Of a DNA stretch of 17,859 bases, positions 7,507-15,562 are shown in pieces. The stretch's first letter is position 1; every line of letters begins with the position of its first letter. The position numbers were made by a program, and so were the translations under genes. This DNA is from Rhizobiaceae bacterium (lineage in GTDB: Bacteria; Pseudomonadota; Alphaproteobacteria; Rhizobiales; Rhizobiaceae), in NCBI GenBank assembly GCA_021648425.1, contig JAKISV010000042.1, positions 1 through 17,859 on the forward strand, written 5' to 3'. Under the pieces are notes generated by a model that searched no databases, was not told the DNA's origin, and worked only from the letters and a program-made list of their open reading frames with translations.

Positions 7507-9918
7507 TTGAGTAACGATAAAAATTCGGTTTTCGGAATTGAAAAATTGAAATCGATATTCGAAGATGATGTGGCTAATCGGATCACTGATCCCAAAAATG
7601 CCGCATTGCTTCGGGCCGAGCAATTTCAGATTATCCGCGCCAATATCAGTACTGTGGCACTGGGGAATATATTTGCCGGCTTTTTGATAGTTTTAACATT
7701 TGTCGGGAAGCCTGATTTTGTCACTTCCCTGATCTGGTATATCGGTTTTCTTCTGATCATCAGTGTTTCCATGGGGCCTTCTGTCAGGAAAAGGGCCAAG
7801 AATAAAAGTAAGCGAACTAATAAAAGCACCTACAGTGACAGGACGCAGGTAAAACTATCGGTAGTTCTGGCATTGATTTGGGTGGCAATGCCTTTCCTGG
7901 TGTTTGGCAATGCCGATATCAATCAGCGTCTGTTTATTGTGGCTGCAACGATTGCATTGATAGGTGTGGGGTCATTTTTCCTCTCTGGTGTTCCAAGAGC
8001 AGCTGTCACATTTTCCATTTTGATGATGGGCGGCCTGGTATTGGCGATTGCCGTCAACTGGCATCCAATGATGCTGAATTCAACTATTCTTTTGATTTCA
8101 TTTACGATGCTAATCGTCAGTATCGTTAAAGAAAATTCGAGATTTCTGATCGATCGGATGAATGACAGAATTGCTTTGATTGAATCCAATGATACGATCA
8201 GCGATCTGCTGCGTGAACATGAAGACAGTGGGTATGAATGGCTTTGGGAGACCGGGCCGCAGGGCGAAATTCGCAATGTGTCGAAAAAATTCACACAGGC
8301 AGCCGGCCTGAGTTCAGAAAAACTGCTAAACAAAAACATCACGAATCTGCTGCTTGGTGATTGTCCTGATGATCCTATGCGAACGCAATCCTGCAAACAT
8401 GATATCGGCAAACACATATCATTGAAAAAACCATTTCGCGATGCGATCGTCAGATATATGCGCCCTGATGGTGTACTGCGCTGGTGGAAATTGTCAGGTC
8501 GGCCGATAATTGAACGCGATGAGAATGAAGACAAGGAATTTTTGGGCTATCGCGGGGTTGCGATTGATATAACTGATTCAAAAAATTCCGAGGACAAGAT
8601 TGCTTATATGGCCTTGTTTGATTCACTTACCAATCTACCAAACCGGGCGAGCTTTAAAGAGCAAATAGATTTTTCAATTGGTAGAACAGTCGATAGTGAT
8701 TTTGGCGTTGCTTTGTTTGTTATTGATTTGGATAAGTTCAAACATATAAACGACACGCTTGGTCATCCAGCTGGTGATGAACTGCTGGTGATGGTGGCAA
8801 AACGATTGCAGAACCGGTTTGGGGAAGCTGCTATTGTCGCACGTCTGGGTGGTGATGAATTTGCTGTGGTTATTGATGGTATAAATAATGCAGCAATGGC
8901 CCAAGAACATGCTTTGAAAATTATGGAGTGTTTTGAAAAGACATTTGTAATTGCAGGGCGCAAAATGGGTATCAGTTGCAGTATCGGCGTGGCTATTGCA
9001 CCTGATCATGGTGAGAATGCAGGGGATTTGATCAAGAATGCGGATCTGGCTTTGTACCGGGCAAAAACAGATACCAGCAGTTCTTACAACCTATTTGAAG
9101 CCGGAATGGATTTGATGGTTCGAGAGAGGCGGCGCCTGGGTCAAGAGTTGCAATTGGCAATTGATAATGATGAATTGTATTTGTTGTATCAGCCGCTGCT
9201 GTCAACGGCCACGGACACCATTATTGGTTATGAGGCTTTGGTGCGCTGGAAAAATCCTCGCTGTGGAATAGTTAATCCGGATCATTTTATTCCAATCGCT
9301 GAAGAAAACGGCATGATTGTTGATATCGGTATCTGGGTTATCCGACAGGCCTGCAAAGAGGCGGCGAGCTGGCAGAACTCCAAACGAGTTGCCGTTAATT
9401 TATCACCGTTGCAATTTGTCGGTATCCAGCTGGAATCTGTGGTGGCGCTGGCGCTGGCTGACAGCGGCCTGGTGCCTTCACGCCTTGAGTTGGAAATCAC
9501 CGAGAATTCTTTGATGGTGAATAAGGATGCTACGCTCAATACCTTGCGCAACCTGCGCCAACTGGGAATTTCTATTGCCCTGGATGATTTTGGCACCGGT
9601 TATTCGTCTTTGTCTTATCTGATGAGTTATCCGTTTGATAAAATCAAGATTGACCGTAGCTTTCTGTCAACCAATGATAATCTTGGCACCAATGCAACGC
9701 TTATTCGCACCATTATCGGTCTGGCAAAAAGCCTGGGGATGCGCACCACTGCTGAAGGGGTGGAAACCATTGAGCATCTGGAGTTTCTCAAAAACGAGGG
9801 ATGTGATGAAATCCAGGGCTTCCTGATTTCTCAACCGGTGCCACCTTCAGCGATTGAATCGGGTGAAGATGAAAAAAGTCTGATGGAAAATGCCGCATTT
9901 CATCAAGCGACCGGTTAA
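7507..9918 (+). CDS. Membrane PAS-GGDEF-EAL cyclic-di-GMP signalling protein
   Basis: An 803-residue protein. Hydrophobic segments near residues 46-66, 73-90, 115-133, 141-160, 166-184 and 190-207 suggest about six membrane helices forming a sensor. A PAS-like domain follows (about 241-357, with GYEWLWETGPQGEIRNVS and the closing YRGVAIDIT). The GGDEF domain comes next (about 365-530) with intact RLGGDEF (GGDEF at 448-452). The EAL domain (about 545-790) has YEALVRW and DDFGTGYSSL. Both catalytic signatures are intact, so it could make and/or degrade c-di-GMP. No RxxD inhibitory site is seen five residues before GGDEF. The start codon is TTG with a strong AAGGGGG. It probably controls motility or surface growth, but the signal is unknown. 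Its 3' end is six bases from the convergent AraC regulator gene. Confidence 0.9.
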   Translation: MSNDKNSVFGIEKLKSIFEDDVANRITDPKNAALLRAEQFQIIRANISTVALGNIFAGFLIVLTFVGKPDFVTSLIWYIGFLLIISVSMGPSVRKRAKNKSKRTNKSTYSDRTQVKLSVVLALIWVAMPFLVFGNADINQRLFIVAATIALIGVGSFFLSGVPRAAVTFSILMMGGLVLAIAVNWHPMMLNSTILLISFTMLIVSIVKENSRFLIDRMNDRIALIESNDTISDLLREHEDSGYEWLWETGPQGEIRNVSKKFTQAAGLSSEKLLNKNITNLLLGDCPDDPMRTQSCKHDIGKHISLKKPFRDAIVRYMRPDGVLRWWKLSGRPIIERDENEDKEFLGYRGVAIDITDSKNSEDKIAYMALFDSLTNLPNRASFKEQIDFSIGRTVDSDFGVALFVIDLDKFKHINDTLGHPAGDELLVMVAKRLQNRFGEAAIVARLGGDEFAVVIDGINNAAMAQEHALKIMECFEKTFVIAGRKMGISCSIGVAIAPDHGENAGDLIKNADLALYRAKTDTSSSYNLFEAGMDLMVRERRRLGQELQLAIDNDELYLLYQPLLSTATDTIIGYEALVRWKNPRCGIVNPDHFIPIAEENGMIVDIGIWVIRQACKEAASWQNSKRVAVNLSPLQFVGIQLESVVALALADSGLVPSRLELEITENSLMVNKDATLNTLRNLRQLGISIALDDFGTGYSSLSYLMSYPFDKIKIDRSFLSTNDNLGTNATLIRTIIGLAKSLGMRTTAEGVETIEHLEFLKNEGCDEIQGFLISQPVPPSAIESGEDEKSLMENAAFHQATG

Positions 9919-9924
9919 CGAACA

Positions 9925-10893
9925 TTAACACCGTTCCTGCAAAGGGGACTTGCCGTAAAGTTCGCGGTAGCATTTGGAAAAATGAGAAGCGGAAATGAAG
10001 CCGCAGGCGATGGCCACTTCCACCACCGGTAATGGAGACTGCATCAACAGGTGGCGGGCGCGGTCAAGGCGCACTTCGAGATAGTAGCGTGCGGGGGAGC
10101 GTCCCATGTGGTTTTGAAACAGGCGCTCAATCTGCCTTCGCGACAGGCCGACATAGGCGGCAATCTCAACCAGGGCCAGGGGTTCTGAAATATTGGCCTC
10201 CATATATTCAATGATTGATAATACTTTGGAGTTCTGCACGCCTAACCGGGCGCGAAGCGGCAGGCGCTGGCGATCACCGGGGTTGCGTACACGGTCGGTT
10301 AAAGCCTGTTCGCAAACCTGATTAACCAGTTCCTGATCGTGATCAGCGCCAATGATGCTCAGCATCATATCAAGAGAAGCTGTGCCCCCGGCACAAGTAT
10401 AAACACCATCTTCCATTTCATACAGATCGGCATAAACATCCACCTTCGGAAATCTCTCGGTGAAGCCCGGCAGGTTTTCCCAGTGGATGGCACAGCGCTT
10501 GTTGTCGAGCATGCCGGCGGAAGCCAGCAGATAGGCAGCTGTGCACAGGCCGCCAACTATAACACCCTGGTTTTTATTCTCGCGCAGATAAGCAAAAAGG
10601 GTTTTATTTTCATGCTCCTCAACATTGGTGCCTGAACATACCAGCAGCATTGAAGGGCGCCTGGAGCTTGCAAGTGTGGCACGCTCCTGTTTCAGGTTGT
10701 TATCGACAGATACAGTGACGCCATTTGAAGCAGTAACAGCTTCGCCATCATAAGAAGTCAGATGCCAGCTATAAGACGGTGTGCCCAAAATACGATTAGC
10801 CAGGCGTAATGGTTCAATGGCAGTAGAAAACGCAATCATTGAAAAATTAGGAACGAGGTAAAATACGATGGAACGCTGAATGGTGTTTTGCAT
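9925..10893 (-). CDS. GlxA-family AraC-type regulator, GbdR-like
   Basis: A 322-residue protein. The N-terminal DJ-1/class I glutamine-amidotransferase-like domain includes VPNFSMIAFSTAIEPLRLAN and the nucleophile-elbow-like GGLCTAAYLLASAGML. It is followed by a C-terminal AraC-type double helix-turn-helix (VEIAAYVGLSRRQIERLFQ and VVEVAIACGFISASHFSKCY). This architecture includes GbdR, ArgR and CdhR, which activate glycine betaine/dimethylglycine, arginine and carnitine catabolism in pseudomonads. In this window, with one-carbon and N-methyl catabolism genes on both sides, a GbdR-type role is a reasonable inference but not proven. The ATG at 10893 fits the family N-terminus. The frame continues 48 codons further upstream without family similarity, and the ribosome binding site is weak. 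Confidence 0.85.
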   Translation of the reverse strand: MQNTIQRSIVFYLVPNFSMIAFSTAIEPLRLANRILGTPSYSWHLTSYDGEAVTASNGVTVSVDNNLKQERATLASSRRPSMLLVCSGTNVEEHENKTLFAYLRENKNQGVIVGGLCTAAYLLASAGMLDNKRCAIHWENLPGFTERFPKVDVYADLYEMEDGVYTCAGGTASLDMMLSIIGADHDQELVNQVCEQALTDRVRNPGDRQRLPLRARLGVQNSKVLSIIEYMEANISEPLALVEIAAYVGLSRRQIERLFQNHMGRSPARYYLEVRLDRARHLLMQSPLPVVEVAIACGFISASHFSKCYRELYGKSPLQERC

Positions 10894-11067
10894 ACCGGCT
10901 GATCCCGAACAGGCATTCGCCTGCACAAAAATGATGATGGAACGAGGTAATCCAAATATCTTAAAATCGACACTGTCATAAACAAATAAAACTGCAAGAG
11001 GTAATTGATATTTCGGGACATCGGCGTAAAACCGCAATTTCTCTGATTGAGAAACTGCGGCCGGTAC

Positions 11068-11085
11068 TTTGCATTTGCACTTGCA
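11068..11085. repeat. Three tandem hexamers TTTGCA/TTTGCA/CTTGCA
   Basis: Three 6-base units in a row (the third with one change) lie upstream of the AraC regulator and just past the end of the DUF1127 gene. They could be helically phased half-sites for a regulator or chance. Confidence 0.4.
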
Positions 11086-11099
11086 GTGGAATGCTAAAT

Positions 11100-11417
11100 T
11101 TAACCTGACTTTTGCCTGGCTATTTTATTCAGCACACACGAAGCATTTTGCGACAAGGGAAGCTTGCTTGCCCATGTTAGATCGTCACGGGTAATGCCGA
11201 TATCCGCCAGAATATGATCGTCCAGAGCGAACATTCTTGAAAATGCCTGGCGATCGATATTCCGCTGCTTGCGCAAAGCGTATTGATGTTTGATGGCAAT
11301 TACCCACCGGCTGATTATCCCGCCGATTGATGAATACAAATCAGGTGCTGATTTTTCCCTGATGCTTAGTGGTAACGGGTTTTTGCAGGATATTTCGCGT
11401 TGGCATATGGCGTTCAT
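11100..11417 (-). CDS. DUF1127 domain small protein
   Basis: A 105-residue protein with a DUF1127 core at about residues 46-82 (RKQRNIDRQAFSRMFALDDH then ILADIGITRDDL). This arginine-rich short domain is abundant in alphaproteobacteria. Some small members are linked to RNA binding and turnover and to stress or nutrient responses, so a regulatory role is possible. The ATG at 11417 has AGGAG upstream (GAAGGAGAAAATC) and is preferred over an in-frame ATG at 11471. The N-terminal 45 residues are an extension not found in the shortest family members. It is divergent from the LysR gene, with 104 bases between the starts, and lies upstream of the AraC regulator on the same strand, 206 bases away. 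Confidence 0.75.
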   Translation of the reverse strand: MNAICQREISCKNPLPLSIREKSAPDLYSSIGGIISRWVIAIKHQYALRKQRNIDRQAFSRMFALDDHILADIGITRDDLTWASKLPLSQNASCVLNKIARQKSG

Positions 11418-11521
11418 GATTTTCTCCTTCGTTTGTTGGTCACTAGACAATGGAGATATTTTGTGTTTCAATCAAACGAATAGAATTGATGTTATCTATC
11501 AAAAAAATTGAAAGAGAAAAA

Positions 11522-12406
11522 ATGTCTGCACCTCACGTCCCGCAAATTCCGCTTCTGGAACTGGATTTACTGAAAACCCTGGTGGCTATCAACGACACCG
11601 GAAACTTCTCGGCGGCGGCACAGGTGGTTTATCGCACGCCATCTGCGGTATCGATGCAGGTTAAGCGCATGGAGGAGTTGCTGGGGCGGGCGGTGTTTGT
11701 GCGCGATTCGCGAACAGTGACGCTCACCCGCGATGGTGAAATTCTGCTCAGCCATGCGCGCCGGGTTCTGGCACTCAATCGTGAGGTGGTAGCGCAGTTT
11801 ATCACGCCTGAGGTGGCCGGTATCGTTCGCCTTGGTGCACCCGATGAGGCGGCGGAGCGTTTTTTACCGATGATGTTAAAGCGGTTTGGCGAAACCCACC
11901 CGGGCATCATTGTTGATGTGATTGTCGAGGGTTCCACTTCGCTGGTTCAGCAGGTAAAACAGGGGCAGATTGATATTGCCTTATTAACCTGCGAAAAATC
12001 CTCCGACGGGAAGGATGGAGTGGAAGTCCTATATCTGGAGGACCTGGTCTGGGCAGGCGCCAAAGGCGGCATAGCAGTGGAAAATAACCCGTTACCGGTA
12101 TCTGTGTGGGATAAGGGCTGTGTCTGGCGCAAGGCGGGGCTGGAAGGACTGGCCGCCCAGGCACGCGAATTTCGCATCGCTTTTCAAAGCGCACATATCT
12201 CAGGCCAGAAGGCAGCAATTCTTGCAGACCTTGCAGTGGCGCCTTTGCCGCGTTCTTCAATTCGTGGTGATATTGTAGCAATTGATAAAAAACACAACCT
12301 GCCCAAACTGCCGCAATATGCGCTTGGTATGACTGTCACGCCAAATGCCAGTGCGCCGGTTAAAGCGGCGGCTGATCATTTGCGGGCGAGTTTTGCGGGG
12401 TGTTAG
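11522..12406 (+). CDS. LysR-type transcriptional regulator
   Basis: A 294-residue protein of normal LysR length. The N-terminal winged helix-turn-helix (about residues 10-70) has LLKTLVAINDTGNFSAAAQV and TPSAVSMQVKRMEELLGRAV. A periplasmic-binding-protein-like effector domain starts around residue 92 (GIVRLGAPDEAAERFLPMM). The effector is unknown. The ATG at 11522 follows a purine-rich AAAGAGAAAAA and matches the usual N-terminal length. A longer frame beginning at 11450 is not family-like. The gene converges on the reactivase gene, with only 13 bases between the stops, so it sits at the end of the methyl-transfer cluster and could regulate it (inference). Confidence 0.88.
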   Translation: MSAPHVPQIPLLELDLLKTLVAINDTGNFSAAAQVVYRTPSAVSMQVKRMEELLGRAVFVRDSRTVTLTRDGEILLSHARRVLALNREVVAQFITPEVAGIVRLGAPDEAAERFLPMMLKRFGETHPGIIVDVIVEGSTSLVQQVKQGQIDIALLTCEKSSDGKDGVEVLYLEDLVWAGAKGGIAVENNPLPVSVWDKGCVWRKAGLEGLAAQAREFRIAFQSAHISGQKAAILADLAVAPLPRSSIRGDIVAIDKKHNLPKLPQYALGMTVTPNASAPVKAAADHLRASFAGC

Positions 12407-12419
12407 CGGGGGGAGTGAA

Positions 12420-14459
12420 TTAAGGTCTTCGCCGCCTGCGCCTTGGGCGTCCATCATCTTCACCGGTTTGCTCTTTCACCTCAGGCAGCTTTACAACCTT
12501 CTCCAGTTCGGGGAAGCTTTCAACCTTATTAGGCAGAGCCATGGCGTTGACAAAATGCCTTTGAAAATCGGGTTCCAGGGCGGTTTCGATTTTTTCGATC
12601 TGGCGTACGGTTTGTTCGATTTCGCGGCGGTGGTCGCGGTTTAGCAGTGCCATTTTGGCACCGACACCGGCGGCATTGCCAACAGCTTTTACATTTTCGA
12701 GTTGGCAATCGGGGATGAGGCCGAGCACCATGGCGTATTTGGGGTCGATGAACGAGCCGAAGGCTCCCGCAAAGCGGATCTGGTCGACGGCAGCTATTTC
12801 CATCTTATCCATCAGCAGGCGGATACCGGCATAAAGGGCGGCTTTTGCCAGTTGAATGGCGCGCACGTCGGTCTGGGTGATGGTGAGTTGGGGTTCGCCG
12901 CGCCATAATACATATGACCAGGTGCGATCATTGGCGATAATGCGGTCGGATTTTTCAGCCAGGGAACCATCAATTACCCCATCAGTGGTAATAATTCCAG
13001 CCAGAAACATTTCAGCGATGACTTCGATGATACCGGAGCCGCAAACGCCGGTAATGCCGAATTTTTGTGCCTCTTCTTCAAAGCCCTCTTCATCGGACCA
13101 TTTTTCGCTGCCGATTATACGCACACGCGATTCAAGTGTTTGCGGGTCAATGCGTACGCGCTCGATGGCTCCGGGCGCGGCGCGCTGGCCGCAGGAGATT
13201 TCTGCGCCCTCGAATGCCGGACCAGTGGGAGAGGAGGCGGCAACGGTTCGGGTTTTGTTACCCAAGACGATTTCTGCATTGGTGCCCACATCCACCAGCA
13301 ACATCAAATCATCCTGGCGGTGAGGGCCTTCGGCCAGCGTGGCAGCGGCAGCATCTGCACCCACGTGGCCGGCAATGCAGGGCAGTACATAAACGCGTGC
13401 GCCGGGATTAACCTGCAAATCCAGTTGGGAGGCAGGCAATTGAACACGGCTGGATACGGCCAGGGCAAACGGCGCTACGCCAAGTTCAGTGGGGTCGATA
13501 CCCAAAAACAGGTGATGCATAATCGGGTTGCCAACAAATGTCATGTCAAGAATATCGCTAGCCTCGACTTTGGCCTCGCTGCATACCTGGCCAATGAGAT
13601 CATTCAGCGCGTCGCGCACGGCAATCGTCATGGCTTCGCGGCCGCCGGGATTCATCATGACGTAGGAAACACGGCTCATCAGATCTTCACCGAAGCGGAT
13701 TTGCGGATTGGCGGTGCCCGATGTGGCAATAGTGGTGCCGGACAGAAGCGACACCAGATGCATGGCGATGGTGGTCGAGCCGATATCGCAGGCGATGCCA
13801 TAGGCTTCGTTATGCAGGCCGGGGTAAAGGGCAATCAGGGCGGGGCTGGTATTCTCGCCGTCCTGATGAATGGCAGCTGTAACTTTCCACTTGCCGTTAC
13901 GCAGGATAGGTTGCAGGCTGGTCAGCAGGTGGTGATCGATAGTGAGGTTTTGCCAGTTCAGGCCTTTGCTGGTCCAATCCTTCTCCAATTGTGCTTTCAG
14001 CCGGTCGAAGTCACCCAGCGGATTGTGCATATCAGGTTCAGGGACTTCCACATAACAAAGATGAATTGCCGGGTTGCGATCAATATGGCGGCCATCATCG
14101 GCTTTGCGCACCACCTGGGCGTTTACCTGCACGTCGGCTGGAATATCCACAACCAGATCGCCCTGGATGGTGGAAGAGCATGAAAGGCGGCGGCCTGGTT
14201 TCAGATCGCGTTTGTCGGCGTAGCGTTGTTCTTTAGGGCCAAATGGCGAGATGTTTTCAGCGGATGAGACTATAGCGTGTTTGGCAAAGTTGCCGGTTTG
14301 GATTTCAATCTGGCAACGCCCGCAGATGCCGCGTCCACCGCATACGCTTTCCACATACACACCCAGTTCACGAGCGGCATCAAGAATTGGCGTGCCGGGA
14401 GAAAAACGTCCGCGTTTGCCCGAAGGCATGAAAAGGACAAGGTGTTTATTGTCAGTCAA
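12420..14459 (-). CDS. RamA-like corrinoid-protein reductive activator (2Fe-2S + ASKHA ATPase, DUF4445 type)
   Basis: A 679-residue protein. The N-terminal plant-type ferredoxin domain has cysteines 40, 46, 49 and 94 (SVCGGRGICGRC and RRLSC) for a 2Fe-2S cluster. A linker and an ASKHA ATPase core follow: ACDIGSTTIA (about 223-232), TFVGNPIMHHLFLG, PCIAGHVGADAAAA, LLVDVGTNAEIVLG (about 387-400) and SSPTGPAFEGAEISCG. Proteins of this type use ATP and an electron to restore Co(I) in corrinoid proteins of methyltransferase systems. The start is TTG: AGGGGG overlaps the upstream stop codon with six bases of spacing, and the product then begins as homologs do (LVLFMPSGKRGRF). The first in-frame ATG is ten codons later. 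The C-terminus ends in a run of six arginines (RPRRRRRRP). It is the last gene of the cluster, ten bases after the methyltransferase gene. Confidence 0.88.
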   Translation of the reverse strand: MTDNKHLVLFMPSGKRGRFSPGTPILDAARELGVYVESVCGGRGICGRCQIEIQTGNFAKHAIVSSAENISPFGPKEQRYADKRDLKPGRRLSCSSTIQGDLVVDIPADVQVNAQVVRKADDGRHIDRNPAIHLCYVEVPEPDMHNPLGDFDRLKAQLEKDWTSKGLNWQNLTIDHHLLTSLQPILRNGKWKVTAAIHQDGENTSPALIALYPGLHNEAYGIACDIGSTTIAMHLVSLLSGTTIATSGTANPQIRFGEDLMSRVSYVMMNPGGREAMTIAVRDALNDLIGQVCSEAKVEASDILDMTFVGNPIMHHLFLGIDPTELGVAPFALAVSSRVQLPASQLDLQVNPGARVYVLPCIAGHVGADAAAATLAEGPHRQDDLMLLVDVGTNAEIVLGNKTRTVAASSPTGPAFEGAEISCGQRAAPGAIERVRIDPQTLESRVRIIGSEKWSDEEGFEEEAQKFGITGVCGSGIIEVIAEMFLAGIITTDGVIDGSLAEKSDRIIANDRTWSYVLWRGEPQLTITQTDVRAIQLAKAALYAGIRLLMDKMEIAAVDQIRFAGAFGSFIDPKYAMVLGLIPDCQLENVKAVGNAAGVGAKMALLNRDHRREIEQTVRQIEKIETALEPDFQRHFVNAMALPNKVESFPELEKVVKLPEVKEQTGEDDGRPRRRRRRP

Positions 14460-14465
14460 ATGGTG

Positions 14466-14471
14466 CCCCCT
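14466..14471 (-). promoter_or_regulatory. Ribosome binding site overlapping a stop codon, fixing a TTG start
   Basis: On the minus strand AGGGGG overlaps the TAG stop (14472-14470) of the methyltransferase gene and sits six bases before TTG at 14459. The layout suggests translational coupling between methyltransferase and reactivase. Confidence 0.6.
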
Positions 14472-15423
14472 AGGTCGCGCCGCGCCTTGCTGCACGTCCG
14501 CCGCGTCTACCACCGGAGCGGCCTGATGATGCGACAGGTGCAACGGGTGCGCCGCCAGCGGCGGGTTTATAGTCGCGATAGGTTTGAATCCAGTTACCGC
14601 AGTTTGCATCCGTGCCTACCAGTACGTTTGCTGCGCGCACCGCTTCCATTTCCTGGGGGCGGCAGGGGTTCATGATGGCGGAAGTCATGCCCGAGGCGAT
14701 AACCATCGGAATGAATGATGCATTGATGCCGTGGCGGTGGGGCAGGCCGAAGGAGATGTTGGACAGGCCACAAGTGGTGTTGACACCCAGTTCATTGCGC
14801 AGGCGGCGCACCAGGGCAAAAACCTGTTGTCCGGCAGTTCCCATGGCGCCAATCGGCATTACCAGGGGGTCGACAACAATGTCGTGGGGCTTGATGCCAT
14901 AATCGGCAGCGTGTTCTACAATTTTTTTAGCTACTTCAAAACGAACGTCCGGATCTTCGGAAATGCCGGTTTCATCGTTGGAGATGGCGACTACCGGTAC
15001 GTCGTATTTTTTGATCAGCGGTAATATTTCTTCGAGTTTTTCGACTTCACCGGTGACAGAGTTTACCAGCGGGCGGCCTTTTGCCACTTCCAGACCAGCC
15101 TTGATGGCGGAGGAGACGGAGGAATCAATGGCCAGGGGAATATCAACCAGTTCCTGAACAATTTTAAGAGTTTCAACCATCAGCGGGGGTTCGGTTTCAT
15201 TGGGGTTGACGGCTGTCACCCCGGCGTTGATATCGAGCATGGTGGCACCAGCTGCCACCTGCGCCAGCGCATCGGCTATGACGGTATCGAAGTTCCCGGC
15301 CTCCATCTCGGCTGCCAGTTTTTTGCGGCCGGTTGGATTGATACGTTCACCGATGACGCAGAAAGGCTGGTCAAATCCGATGATGATTTCCTTGGTGGCA
15401 GAAGCGACAAGGGTGTGTGTCAT
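14470..15423 (-). CDS. Pterin-binding methyltetrahydrofolate:corrinoid methyltransferase-like protein
   Basis: A 317-residue protein with a pterin-binding TIM barrel like that of AcsE, MtgA and the MetH folate domain: IGERINPTGRKKL (24-36), LDINAG (63-68), AIDSS (98-102), NSVTGE (121-126), DPLVMP (185-190) and GLSNISFGLPHR (219-230). Such enzymes move methyl groups between methyl-THF and a corrinoid protein. Next to a RamA-like reactivase this is more likely than dihydropteroate synthase. In a catabolic system the direction would be methyl-corrinoid to THF. The ATG at 15423 is preferred because CGGAGA lies upstream and the family N-terminus begins here. A longer frame reaching 15495 is not family-like. 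After the barrel (about residue 287) comes an Ala/Gly/Arg-rich tail with GRRGGRAARRG. It lies 139 bases after the MetF-like gene and ten bases before the reactivase gene. Confidence 0.85.
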   Translation of the reverse strand: MTHTLVASATKEIIIGFDQPFCVIGERINPTGRKKLAAEMEAGNFDTVIADALAQVAAGATMLDINAGVTAVNPNETEPPLMVETLKIVQELVDIPLAIDSSVSSAIKAGLEVAKGRPLVNSVTGEVEKLEEILPLIKKYDVPVVAISNDETGISEDPDVRFEVAKKIVEHAADYGIKPHDIVVDPLVMPIGAMGTAGQQVFALVRRLRNELGVNTTCGLSNISFGLPHRHGINASFIPMVIASGMTSAIMNPCRPQEMEAVRAANVLVGTDANCGNWIQTYRDYKPAAGGAPVAPVASSGRSGGRRGGRAARRGAT

Positions 15424-15473
15424 TTTGCAGTAATCTCCGAAACTGGGTCTGAAAAAATTTATAACATTGGATT

Positions 15474-15525
15474 TCCAGACATTCAAAAATGACATCTGGA
15501 AACGATATAAAGAAATGTTTATATC
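15474..15525. promoter_or_regulatory. Two inverted repeats between the MetF-like and methyltransferase genes
   Basis: TCCAGA/TCTGGA (15474-15479 and 15495-15500) and the perfect 8-bp GATATAAA/TTTATATC (15504-15511 and 15518-15525, loop GAAATG) lie in the 139-base gap inside the cluster. They may be operators of an internal promoter or RNA hairpins that adjust expression of the distal genes. Confidence 0.45.
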
Positions 15526-15562
15526 ATTATTTCATCAATTACAAGCTGTCTGATTTTAGACC

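Noticed and set aside
12407..12419. Terminator between the convergent LysR and reactivase genes
   Set aside because: Only 13 bases separate the stops and no hairpin with a T-run is present there.
13065..14183. Long open frame (372 codons) on the plus strand
   Set aside because: It is antisense to the reactivase gene, whose ferredoxin and ASKHA motifs are clear; the product has no recognisable domain.
14470..15423. Dihydropteroate synthase (FolP) for folate synthesis
   Set aside because: The fold is shared, but the GLSNISFGLPHR segment and the adjacent reactivase and MetF-like genes fit a methyl-THF:corrinoid methyltransferase better.
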